Source: Acidobacteriota bacterium (GTDB lineage Bacteria; Acidobacteriota; Terriglobia; Bryobacterales; Bryobacteraceae). Taken from it: 14,062 nt of DNA. The position numbers and the translations under genes were made by a program. The notes beneath the pieces are model-generated. The model did no database searches, had not been told where the DNA came from, and saw only the letters and a list, made by a program, of their open reading frames with translations. Shown here piece by piece: positions 6,662-14,062 of the stretch. Numbering within the stretch: position 1 is the first letter of the stretch; each line of letters begins with the position of its first letter. The stretch lies in assembly GCA_023380575.1 (NCBI GenBank), contig JAMCRM010000314.1, forward strand, positions 1 to 14,062. The letters run 5' to 3'.

Positions 6662-9328
6662 ATGAGACCAATGCCGAATTCGTTCATTGGCGTCTGTGCG
6701 CTCTCGTTATCCATTCTGCTTTCCGGCTTGGGTGCGGCGGAAAGCGGCGCGGTCCGGGGCTTTTCCACGGGTGGCCACACGGTGTATCACCTGCGGCCCG
6801 CCACGGTGCAGAAGGGAGGCGGCAGGGTCATCATTTCCGCGGCACTCGACGGCTCCGTCCTGTGCCATACGCCCGCGGGCCGGTTGCTGTGGAAGGCGCA
6901 GACCGGCGGGAACATGCCTTTCGACCTCGCCGTGGCCGATATCGACGGCGACCACCTCGATGAAGCGCTGGTGGCATCCGCCGACGGCGCCCTCTACGCC
7001 ATCGATCACGACGGAAAGCCGCTGTGGACGTTTCGCAAAACCGCGCCCCTGTTTCAGGTCGCGACGGCAAAGCTCGCTGACGGCTCGACCGTCATCGTGA
7101 CGGGCGGCGTCGAGCAGGTGCTCTACGAACTTTCGCCAACGGGGAACGTGCTGCGCACCTTGAAAACCGAACACTGCATCCGGCACATTCGCGCGGGCGG
7201 CATCACCGGCGCCGGCAGGGACCATGCGGCCGTGGCGACCGCTTCCAGCGGTTTGAGCGGTGTTCTGTCATTGCTGCTGGTGGACTCCGCGGATTTGAAG
7301 GTGGTCTGGAAACGGACCAACCTCGCCAGTAACGTGCCCAACTCCGGAAGGCGGTTCTTCAGCATGGCGCTGCTCGATATGAACAAGGACGGCAGGCAGG
7401 AGATCCTGCTCAGCAACAGTTGGGGGGAGCATGGAAAGATCTTCGCGTTCGACCACGAGGGAAAGCAGTTCTTGCAGAAATCGGACGAGCGGATACCGAA
7501 CGCCAGTTACCGCATGAACCTGCTGACGCATGTGAAACTGCCGGCGGAAGAGTTCGTTATCGGCCTGTTTGCGAACGTGCTGATCGTTTATAACCTGGAC
7601 GGAAGCTGCCGCGAAGTGCTCACGTCGCACTACGATTTTTCCAACGGCGCCTTCGATGCGCAGACCCGCACTTACTATCTCGGCAGCTCCCCCTCCGGAG
7701 GCGACGGCATCTACGCCCTGCAACTGGACCGGCCCGGCTGGCAAGCCGCATTCGAGCACATCAAGCCCGTCGGGAAACTGGCGCAAATCGAGAAAAATCT
7801 CGCAGAGCTGAAGGCGCAGGTGGCCCGTTTCCAGCCCCCGCCTTACACGCCGGCGGTGCGCGAGGCCGCCGTGATCGCGACGCGTCCGGAAGGCGCGGCA
7901 TACAGGCACCTGCGCTTCATCGATCATTTGACGCTGAGCCAGAAAATCGAAAACCCCGGCGAGTTGTGGCGCCGGAGCACCGACAAGCGTCAGAAATACA
8001 AGCTCACCGCGGATGAGATTGTGAACACCGCTCGCGAGATGGAAGCGAAGGGGCGGGACTTCCTGATCTGGAGCGGCCACGGCCACGCGGTCTATATGCC
8101 GCTGTCCACCATGGAGCGCATCCTGCAAGCGGCGTCGCGGCATTTCTACGGCTTCGAATTCGCGGAGATGAAGAGCGTGGACGATGAAATGCAGCAGGTG
8201 GTGGAGCAGATCGTCCTGCCGCTGGCGGAGTTGTGCCGCAGCCACGGGAACCGGAAAATCGTTTTCCGCAGCAAGAACATTTTCTATAACGGAACAGCTT
8301 ATCTGCCTTATTGGCGCAACATGCTCATGAACCCCAAGTTGCGGGATGTCTTCGTGCCCGCGCTGGAGGAGACGAACAGCCGCACGCCGGAGTTAAGCCT
8401 TTCGGGACGCGTCGGCCTTTGGTTGACGGGCAACTTCAGCCGCTGGGCCAGCCGCGTCGTCACCGACGACGCCTGCTTCGACCGCATGTGGGAATGGTCG
8501 TCGCAGCAAGTCATGAGCAACCACGTGCGGCACCTCATTTCGAACGCATCCCTCGGCGCCGAAGTCTTCTTTAACAGCGTCAACCAGGGTCCGTTCTCGC
8601 GCGACCTGGAACGGCAATTCGCGCCGTTCTACGACATGCTCGAAAAGGGCATCATCCGGATACCGGGGCGGGAAGACCTGCTGTCAGTGTCCAACGTCGC
8701 CCTGGGGATGAAGAGTCCGCCTTCTCCGCTCTACCTGCAGCACGGCGTGAACGGGCACAAATACAGCTATCTCCAGGACGATCACTCGCCCATGGTTTTC
8801 GACCGGCTCGACACTTACTGGGGCGCGGCGCCGATACTGCCGCACGATTTCTCTTATTACGCCATGAACCTTCGGCGGCGTGTCTCCAACTTCCTGCCCG
8901 AGACGCCCTACGGGCTGGTCACCATGATTCCGGACGATACGGATCTTGCCGGAAGCCGTTTCCAGCGGAAATTTTCGACCGACGGACAGTATTTCTACGA
9001 CGAGAGCGGAGCCCGGCGCACCGCGCCGGAGTACAAGAGCGTCGTCGAGGAGGCGCTGCGGTCCTCCTCCGCCGCTTTGCCCGTGGTGGTCCGGGGCGAG
9101 GTCCATTGGTCGGCCGTGCGGCTGGATGCCACGCACATCCGCGTCACCCTGATCGACCCCGGCTACTTCGAGCCAGCCGGCCGGGACTCGGAAATCGTGC
9201 TGCAACACGTTGCGGCGACCCGTTGCACCGGCATTTTGCGTGCCGAAGACTTACCCATTCACGACGGCAAAGTGAAGGTGCGAATTCCGGCGGGCGTCGT
9301 CCGGATCGTGGACATCACCCATCGCTGA
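6662..9328 (+). CDS. Secreted beta-propeller plus TIM-barrel-like protein, possible lambda-carrageenase-like (GH150) polysaccharidase
   Basis: This protein of 888 residues starts with a Sec signal peptide (MRPMPNSFIGVCALSLSILL) from ATG 6662; a TTG at 6647 and an ATG at 6671 are alternatives. Residues 35-360 look like a beta-propeller of PQQ/VCBS-type blades, with two Asp-rich calcium loops, DIDGDHLDE (about 93-101) and DMNKDGRQE (239-247), and repeats of the type ADGALYAIDHDGKPLWTF. A short helical linker (about 370-395) leads to a region whose alternating strands and helices suggest a TIM barrel: LIWSGHGHAVYM, FYGFEFAEMKS, KIVFRSKNIFYN, VFVPALEETNSRTPE, GRVGLWLTGNF, YGLVTMIPDD. Candidate acid residues are Glu499/Glu502 and Glu569/Glu570. 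A small beta domain closes the protein. From memory, this propeller-plus-C-terminal layout resembles lambda-carrageenases, and sulfatases lie nearby. The enzymatic call remains an inference; an uncharacterised glycosidase is the main alternative. Confidence 0.5.
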   Translation: MRPMPNSFIGVCALSLSILLSGLGAAESGAVRGFSTGGHTVYHLRPATVQKGGGRVIISAALDGSVLCHTPAGRLLWKAQTGGNMPFDLAVADIDGDHLDEALVASADGALYAIDHDGKPLWTFRKTAPLFQVATAKLADGSTVIVTGGVEQVLYELSPTGNVLRTLKTEHCIRHIRAGGITGAGRDHAAVATASSGLSGVLSLLLVDSADLKVVWKRTNLASNVPNSGRRFFSMALLDMNKDGRQEILLSNSWGEHGKIFAFDHEGKQFLQKSDERIPNASYRMNLLTHVKLPAEEFVIGLFANVLIVYNLDGSCREVLTSHYDFSNGAFDAQTRTYYLGSSPSGGDGIYALQLDRPGWQAAFEHIKPVGKLAQIEKNLAELKAQVARFQPPPYTPAVREAAVIATRPEGAAYRHLRFIDHLTLSQKIENPGELWRRSTDKRQKYKLTADEIVNTAREMEAKGRDFLIWSGHGHAVYMPLSTMERILQAASRHFYGFEFAEMKSVDDEMQQVVEQIVLPLAELCRSHGNRKIVFRSKNIFYNGTAYLPYWRNMLMNPKLRDVFVPALEETNSRTPELSLSGRVGLWLTGNFSRWASRVVTDDACFDRMWEWSSQQVMSNHVRHLISNASLGAEVFFNSVNQGPFSRDLERQFAPFYDMLEKGIIRIPGREDLLSVSNVALGMKSPPSPLYLQHGVNGHKYSYLQDDHSPMVFDRLDTYWGAAPILPHDFSYYAMNLRRRVSNFLPETPYGLVTMIPDDTDLAGSRFQRKFSTDGQYFYDESGARRTAPEYKSVVEEALRSSSAALPVVVRGEVHWSAVRLDATHIRVTLIDPGYFEPAGRDSEIVLQHVAATRCTGILRAEDLPIHDGKVKVRIPAGVVRIVDITHR

Positions 9329-9371
9329 TCCCCTGGTGTCCTGAGTCAGAAATTCGCAAAACAAGTCGTCA

Positions 9372-9409
9372 GTGGGGCGGACGCCCTCGTCCAGGGGGAA
9401 CCGCCCCAC
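9372..9409. terminator. Strong inverted repeat between convergent genes, possible bidirectional terminator or REP-like element
   Basis: GTGGGGCGG (9372-9380) and CCGCCCCAC (9401-9409) are perfect 9-base inverted copies around a 20-base centre. The centre itself can pair internally (CCCT with AGGG), and GGACG/CGTCC gives a competing small stem. The repeat lies 43 bases after the stop at 9328 and 145 bases from the end of the convergent sulfatase. This position suits termination of both transcripts, but no T-tract follows on either side, so a dispersed intergenic repeat is equally possible. The rest of the 226-base gap (9329-9554) shows no convincing gene. Confidence 0.45.
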
Positions 9410-9554
9410 AGGCCACCGGCTTCTTCAATCAACTTTCAACCCAGGACACTACTTCAGCGGACGGACCGCAATGCCGCGGCTGGTCTCCGCCGCAAGAGCC
9501 GAAGCCATCAGCGCGAGAGGGCTGAGGCGGTTCCGCGTCCTCGACCGGCGTGGC

Positions 9555-11042
9555 TCAGGACCTGCTGCGCCCGGCCGCGCGGATTCTTTCGAGCTCCGCG
9601 GTCATGTCCTTGACGATTTGCGGATTTTGGGCAGCCACGTTCTTAGCTTCGCCGATGTCGCCGGCCAGATTATAGAGCTCCACCTCGCCCTTACCGGCCG
9701 GCGGAACCAGCTTCCATTGACCTTTACGAAGCGCGATTCCCCTCGCGTGCTCCACGATTTCCTCGCGGCCTTTTTTGGATTGGCCCAGCAGGGCGGGAAG
9801 CATGTTGAAGCTGTCGGGGCCGCTATCCTCGGGGACGCGGACGCCGGTCAGGGCGGCGAAACTGGCAAGCAGGTCCATTTGCCCGACGAGGGCGCCGGAA
9901 ACTCCCGGCTTGACGTGCCCCGGCCAGCGCACCAGGAAGGGCTCGCGCGTGCCGCCTTCGTAGATGCTGTACTTGCCGCCGCGGAGGGGGCCTGCCGGTT
10001 TATGGCCGTTGAGGTCCTCCACGGCGCCGTCGGCATAGCCGTCGTCCAATACGGGGCCGTTGTCGCTGGTGAAGAGGATAAGCGTGTTTTCGGTGAGCTT
10101 GAGCCGGTCCAGCGTGGCCATGATTTCGCCGGTGCAGGCGTCAAGCTGGTTAACGACGTCGCAGCGCACGCCGCATTCGGTGGTGTGTTGGAATCGCGGG
10201 TTGGGAACGCGTGGCACGTGAATGTCGTGGCTGGCGAAATAGAGGAAAAACGGATTGTCCCGGTTCCGTTCGATGAAGGAGGTCGCCTTCCCGGTGAGGG
10301 TCTGGGCAATGTTCTCGTCCACCCAGCGGGCCGACTTGCCGCCGCTCATGTACCCGATGCGGCTGATGCCGTTGACGATGGTCTGGTCATGGCCTTTGCT
10401 CAGCTTCATTTTGAGCAGTTCGGGGTGATCGCGTCCGGTTGGCTCGTTGCCGACGGGGGCGCCGTAGCTGATCCGGATCGGGTCCTTGGGATCGAGCCCC
10501 GCGACGTGGTGGTCTTCCACGAAAACGCAGGGCACGCGGTCGCCGGTGGCCGGGATGATGAAGGAATAGTTGAAGCCGACTTCGAGCGGCCCCGGTCTGA
10601 TTTCGCCGTTCCAGTCCACGTTTCCGTCGCCGAGACCGAGGTGCCATTTGCCGACGGCTCCGGTCTTATAGCCGGCCTGCTGCAGGATGGAGGGCACGGT
10701 GGCGCGCTTGGGGTCAATAATGAGCGCGGCATCGCCGGGGAGAATGCCGGTGCCCTTCTTGCGCCAGGCATATTCGCCCGTCATGAGGCTGTAGCGGCTG
10801 GGTGTGCAGGTGGCCGAAGAGCAGTGGGCGTCGGTAAACCGTAGACCCTGGGCCGCGAGCCTGTCGAGATTCGGCGTTTTCACGCGCGTGGCGCCGTAGC
10901 AGCCCAAATCGCCGTAGCCGACGTCATCGCCAAGGATGACCACGATATTCGGCCGCGACGGCGCCGCCGCCCGCAGCCCGCTGGAAAGCATGGGCAGCGC
11001 GCACGCATTTCCGGCCATTTGAAGAAAGGATCGTCTCCGCAT
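9555..11042 (-). CDS. Tat-exported S1-family sulfatase (second of two), arylsulfatase A-like
   Basis: This 495-residue sulfatase begins at ATG 11040-11042, where MRRRSFLQMAGNACALPML gives a twin-arginine signal; the frame is open for another 103 codons upstream, but that part covers the intergenic region and the receptor start and is not protein-like. Active-site features are D39-D40 (VILGDDVGYGDLGCYG), the formylglycine motif C79-TPSR-83, K132/H134 (GKWHLG), H272 and H275 (SHDIHVPR), D327-N328 (SDNGP) and K357 (RGGKYSIYEGG). The C-terminal piece GQWKLVPP...ELYNLAGDIGEAKNVA is the usual small sulfatase subdomain. This is the arylsulfatase A/N-acetylgalactosamine-6-sulfatase type, while the copy at 3396 is of a different subtype, so the two probably act on different sulfate positions. 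It is divergent from a TonB-dependent receptor across 109 bases, which is typical of a substrate-linked transport and degradation pair. The actual substrate cannot be read from sequence. Confidence 0.94.
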   Translation of the reverse strand: MRRRSFLQMAGNACALPMLSSGLRAAAPSRPNIVVILGDDVGYGDLGCYGATRVKTPNLDRLAAQGLRFTDAHCSSATCTPSRYSLMTGEYAWRKKGTGILPGDAALIIDPKRATVPSILQQAGYKTGAVGKWHLGLGDGNVDWNGEIRPGPLEVGFNYSFIIPATGDRVPCVFVEDHHVAGLDPKDPIRISYGAPVGNEPTGRDHPELLKMKLSKGHDQTIVNGISRIGYMSGGKSARWVDENIAQTLTGKATSFIERNRDNPFFLYFASHDIHVPRVPNPRFQHTTECGVRCDVVNQLDACTGEIMATLDRLKLTENTLILFTSDNGPVLDDGYADGAVEDLNGHKPAGPLRGGKYSIYEGGTREPFLVRWPGHVKPGVSGALVGQMDLLASFAALTGVRVPEDSGPDSFNMLPALLGQSKKGREEIVEHARGIALRKGQWKLVPPAGKGEVELYNLAGDIGEAKNVAAQNPQIVKDMTAELERIRAAGRSRS

Positions 11043-11099
11043 CTGTCTGTACTCTTTCGCCCTATTGTAGAACAGCGCCACGGCCCTCCCGGCCCCATC

Positions 11100-11128
11100 T
11101 TGACAAAGCCAGTCCGCCCGAATAGATT
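11100..11128 (+). promoter_or_regulatory. Probable sigma70-type promoter of the TonB-dependent receptor
   Basis: TTGACA (11100-11105) is a perfect -35 hexamer. It is followed after exactly 17 bases by TAGATT (11123-11128), which matches the -10 consensus at 4 of 6 positions. The start of transcription would lie about 10-15 bases before the ribosome binding site. On the opposite strand TACAAT (11064-11069) is a possible -10 for the divergent sulfatase, but no good -35 accompanies it. Confidence 0.5.
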
Positions 11129-11138
11129 TGTAGGCCGG

Positions 11139-11144
11139 AAGGAG
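11139..11144 (+). promoter_or_regulatory. Shine-Dalgarno site that decides the receptor start
   Basis: AAGGAG stands 7 bases before ATG 11152 but only 1 base before the earlier in-frame ATG 11146. The spacing favours 11152 as the initiation codon. It is the clearest ribosome binding site in the window; most other genes here lack one. Confidence 0.65.
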
Positions 11145-11151
11145 CATGAGT

Positions 11152-14062
11152 ATGCGTGCAAAAAACCGGAATCTCCTCCTCTTCGGTTTGCTGGCGTGCG
11201 CGGTGGCGTTCGGGCAGAGCGACCGCGGCATTATCAAAGGAACGGTGCTGGATTCGCAGGGTATGGCGGTAAGCGCCGCGAAGGTGACGCTGTCGAATAC
11301 CGCCACAGGCATTGTCTCCGAAACCTCCACTGAGATTACCGGCAACTTCACCTTTCCGGGACTGCCGGTCGGCGTCTACCAGGTTACTTGCGAAGCAACC
11401 GGCTTCAAGAAGTCCGTTCAGGATGCCATTAACGTGGATGTGGGCCGTACCGTAGGGTTGCAGATTGTCTTGCAGCCCGGAGAGGTCCTCGAGACGGTCA
11501 CGGTAGAGGCAAGCGCCCCGCCTCTGGATACCGAAACCTCCGACATCGGCACTTCGGTAACGCGGCGTCAGATCATCGACCTGCCGATGCCGCTAACCAG
11601 CGACAGCCGCAACCCGCTGAATTTCGTGATTTTGACTCCGGGCGTGAGCGGCTCCGTTCCCGGCGCGACACCCGACCTGCGGCTGCACGTCAGCGGGGCG
11701 CCCAGTAGCTCCTCCGAGGTTTATATAGACGGCGTCCCGGTGGCCCAAGCCGGCCAGACCGGCGATATCAGCACGAACCACCCGTCGCTCGAAGCCATTG
11801 GCGAATTCAAGATCAGCAACAACAACTATGCCGCCGAATACGGCCTGGCCAGCGGGATCATCTCCTTCACCTTCCGTTCCGGCACGAACGATCTGCATGG
11901 AAGGTTATTCGAGTATTTCCAGAACGAGCATCTGAATGCGCTGGACTATCCGACCAAGTCGCGCGGGCAGACCAAGGCGCCGCTGAAGCAGAACGAATAC
12001 GGGTTCACGCTCGGCGGACCCGTATACATCCCGAAGATCTACTCCGGCAAAGACCGCACCTTCTTTTTCACGAGCTTTACGGGTTTTCGCTACCGCCCGA
12101 GTTCGAACAACCCCAATTTGACGACCTTTCCGAACAGCTTTCGCGAGGGCGATTTCAGCCAGTTGCTCGGGCCGCAGTTGACGGCGCCAAACCCGCTGAA
12201 TCCGGCCGAGCGGCTGCCCATCTTCGATGCGGCCGGGCGGCCGGTTTACACCGGGGCTATTTACGACCCCACACAGTCGCGGATGGTTACGGGACCGGAT
12301 GGCAATGTCTATCCGATTCGCGATCCGTTTCCGAACAACCGGATTCCCTCGAACTACCCCGGACTGAGCAAGGCCGGGCAGGAGATCCTGAAGTACTTCC
12401 CCAAGGCAACCACGGATGCGATCTATAACAACTTTTTCCGCACGACGCGATCGCAGGTAAACCAGGAGCGCTTCGTGGCCAAGATCGACCACCATATCGG
12501 CGCAAACCAGAGTCTTTCGGGGAGCGTTTTCATCGGCAGCAACGTGAACGAGAACATAGGCACGCTGACGATGCTGGAGGCGACCAGGGCCGATGCGCCT
12601 TCGCTCCAGACGCGGTTGAATCACACCTATACGTATTCACCCAGGCTGATCAACAATCTGTCCCTGGGCTTCCTGCGGGACAAGGGGTTTGCGGGGCCCG
12701 CACAGCCGGGACCGGGGCTTCAGGCTTTGGGAATCAAGGGCATCAGCCTTCCTCCCGGCGCGCCGTTTCCCTCCATTCAGATCCGGAACCAGAATGCAAT
12801 CGGTTCGGAAAGCATCGCGCTGATTGCGGAGAACCGGTATGTGGTCAACGACAGCGTCACCTGGATTCGCGGCGCCCACACCTTCAAATTCGGAGGCGAG
12901 CTGCGCCGGCTGCAGCGCAATGAAGTGCCGAACAACAGCGGGCGATTCGTGTTTGAGCCCACGCAGACGGCGCTCAACGGAACGGGATTCGTGAACACCG
13001 CGGCAGGTCCCAGGGCCGTGACCATTCCGGGTTCGACCGGCAGCGCGGCCGCCAGTTTTCTGTTCGGCGCTCCGGATTTTTCGCGCTTCAGCCTCGGCTA
13101 TACCACGGCCGGCTATCGCTGGCTGGTGGCGGGAGGTTACGCGCAGGATGACTGGAAAGCGACGCGCAACCTGACGCTGAATCTCGGATTCCGCTACGAC
13201 CTGATGATTCCGCGAACCGAAGTTCTCGGGCGCGTCTCCACCGTCGATATCGGGCTGGCGAACCCGGCGGCGGGCGGCGCCCGCGGCGCATACACGTTTT
13301 ACGGCAACGGTCCGGGCAGGAATGGCCGCAAGCGCATCGGCGACATCGACTTTTTCTGCCTTCAGCCGCGGCTCGGCGTGGCCTGGTCGCCGGAGGCAGC
13401 CGCGGGTATTCCCGGCAAGCTGCTGGGTGCGCACCGGACAGTGCTCCGCAGCGGCTTCGCGATCACGCGTCCGATGGGCAACGACAACCTGACCAATGCC
13501 ATCAGCGGCAGCCTGTACGCCCCCGGTTTTAATGGCGTGGCTACGGCGAATCGTCCGGGCGACGTGCTCGGTTCGCCCGCGTTCTTCTGGGACCAGCCTT
13601 TCCCGAACTTCACCCCGCCGCCGACGCTCGATCCGGGGCTGCTGGTGGGCAACGTCAACCCCTCGCTCATCTATTCCGAGTCCGGAAGGCCGCCCACGCA
13701 GGTGAACTGGGCATTCGAGATCCAGCGCTCGCTGCCATCCGATATGGTGGCCAGCGTGGGATACGTGGGAACCCACGTTTATCACCTGGGGATCTGGCGG
13801 AAGCCGAACCAGGTGCCGGTTGAGGCCGCACAGAATTACGCGGGCGCCGCGAAGGCGGCGGGGCTGCCGCTGAACCAGTTCATGGCGCTCAGAATCACCG
13901 ATCCCAGGGTGGTGGCCAGCGGCCTGCAGGCTCCATTCTCGAACTTCGTGCAACTGTTCGGCGCGGCGGCCACGGTCGGCCAGGCTTTGCGCCCCTACCC
14001 GCAATATGGCAACATCGACAACCTCATGGTTCCGCTCGGCGTGATTGTCGTAGTAGTTCTGC
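11152..14062 (+). CDS. TonB-dependent receptor, Oar-like, with carboxypeptidase-regulatory-like domain; 3'-truncated
   Basis: The frame stays open from ATG 11152 to the right edge of the window, giving 970 residues without a stop. Residues 1-21 are a Sec signal peptide (LLLFGLLACAVAFGQ). Residues 25-108 form a beta-sandwich of the carboxypeptidase-regulatory type (GIIKGTVLDSQGMAVSAAKV, NFTFPGLPVGVYQVTCEATGF). Residues 112-250 form the plug (EVLETVTVEASAPPLDTE, SSEVYIDGVPV, NNNYAAEYGLASG, FRSGTNDLHGRLFEYFQN). The rest is outer-membrane barrel, with strands such as KFGGELRRLQRN, GGYAQDDWKATRNLTLNLGFRYD (positions about 660-682) and QPRLGVAWSP. Acidobacteria carry many such receptors of about 1,000-1,200 residues, presumed to import or bind oligosaccharides or peptides with energy from TonB. 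No SusD-like partner is visible. It is divergent from a sulfatase, which suggests a sulfated glycan as ligand. The last 20 or so bases encode an unusual hydrophobic run at the window edge. Confidence 0.93.
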   Translation, partial: MRAKNRNLLLFGLLACAVAFGQSDRGIIKGTVLDSQGMAVSAAKVTLSNTATGIVSETSTEITGNFTFPGLPVGVYQVTCEATGFKKSVQDAINVDVGRTVGLQIVLQPGEVLETVTVEASAPPLDTETSDIGTSVTRRQIIDLPMPLTSDSRNPLNFVILTPGVSGSVPGATPDLRLHVSGAPSSSSEVYIDGVPVAQAGQTGDISTNHPSLEAIGEFKISNNNYAAEYGLASGIISFTFRSGTNDLHGRLFEYFQNEHLNALDYPTKSRGQTKAPLKQNEYGFTLGGPVYIPKIYSGKDRTFFFTSFTGFRYRPSSNNPNLTTFPNSFREGDFSQLLGPQLTAPNPLNPAERLPIFDAAGRPVYTGAIYDPTQSRMVTGPDGNVYPIRDPFPNNRIPSNYPGLSKAGQEILKYFPKATTDAIYNNFFRTTRSQVNQERFVAKIDHHIGANQSLSGSVFIGSNVNENIGTLTMLEATRADAPSLQTRLNHTYTYSPRLINNLSLGFLRDKGFAGPAQPGPGLQALGIKGISLPPGAPFPSIQIRNQNAIGSESIALIAENRYVVNDSVTWIRGAHTFKFGGELRRLQRNEVPNNSGRFVFEPTQTALNGTGFVNTAAGPRAVTIPGSTGSAAASFLFGAPDFSRFSLGYTTAGYRWLVAGGYAQDDWKATRNLTLNLGFRYDLMIPRTEVLGRVSTVDIGLANPAAGGARGAYTFYGNGPGRNGRKRIGDIDFFCLQPRLGVAWSPEAAAGIPGKLLGAHRTVLRSGFAITRPMGNDNLTNAISGSLYAPGFNGVATANRPGDVLGSPAFFWDQPFPNFTPPPTLDPGLLVGNVNPSLIYSESGRPPTQVNWAFEIQRSLPSDMVASVGYVGTHVYHLGIWRKPNQVPVEAAQNYAGAAKAAGLPLNQFMALRITDPRVVASGLQAPFSNFVQLFGAAATVGQALRPYPQYGNIDNLMVPLGVIVVVVL

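Noticed and set aside
7268..8245. 325-codon frame on the minus strand
   Set aside because: Antisense to the propeller/barrel protein and without recognisable motifs.
9464..9530. Short minus-strand peptide ending in SRGIAVRPLK downstream of the second sulfatase
   Set aside because: It looks vaguely protein-like but has no start signal, no family match that I recognise, and no coding support; it is probably chance.
9372..10844. 490-codon open frame on the plus strand
   Set aside because: Antisense to the second sulfatase; the Ala/Gly/Val/Asp-rich translation is typical of a shadow frame.
11043..11351. 103-codon N-terminal extension of the second sulfatase
   Set aside because: It would overlap the start of the receptor gene in antisense, and it places the twin-arginine signal internally; the signal fits a start at 11042.
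11593..14004. Several minus-strand frames (11593-11898, 11905-12624, 12637-14004)
   Set aside because: All are antisense to the TonB-dependent receptor, which I translated codon by codon and found open with clear plug and barrel motifs.
1..14062. tRNA, rRNA, riboswitch, CRISPR array or complete insertion sequence
   Set aside because: I saw no cloverleaf, conserved RNA core, regularly spaced repeats, or paired terminal repeats with a full transposase.

Overview
This is a GC-rich, gene-dense bacterial chromosome segment. It most resembles a soil acidobacterium of the Solibacter/Bryobacter type. That placement is inferred from the gene mix: an Oar-like TonB-dependent receptor with a carboxypeptidase-regulatory-like N-terminal domain, Tat-exported sulfatases, a bacterial M2 peptidase, a separate-subunit acyl-CoA mutase, and few clear Shine-Dalgarno sites. 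It was not tested by any search.

Left part (1-3331): the 3' end of a B12-dependent acyl-CoA mutase large subunit is followed, convergently, by a truncated IS630-type transposase N-terminus whose reading frame runs on into the mutase tail. A short spacer carries a 14-bp perfect palindrome and a GC-rich hairpin. Next comes a secreted M2 peptidyl-dipeptidase (ACE-like) with all its catalytic residues.

Middle part (3396-6557): a Tat-exported S1 sulfatase ends tail-to-tail, with a 77-bp overlap, against a ThiH-like radical SAM enzyme on the minus strand. That enzyme shares a 101-bp divergent promoter region with a rubrerythrin, which pairs an oxygen-labile enzyme with an oxidative-stress protein.

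Right part (6662-14062): a large secreted protein with an N-terminal beta-propeller and a probable TIM-barrel catalytic domain (possibly lambda-carrageenase-like, GH150) converges on a second Tat-exported S1 sulfatase across a strong hairpin. The second sulfatase is transcribed divergently from an outer-membrane TonB-dependent receptor gene. That gene has a good sigma70-type promoter and Shine-Dalgarno, and it runs off the right edge of the window without a stop.

Working model (inference): the receptor, the two sulfatases and the propeller/barrel protein look like parts of an envelope system for binding, desulfating and cleaving a sulfated or otherwise decorated polysaccharide. The radical SAM/rubrerythrin pair and the M2 peptidase may be independent. 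No tRNA, rRNA, CRISPR array or complete insertion sequence was seen.
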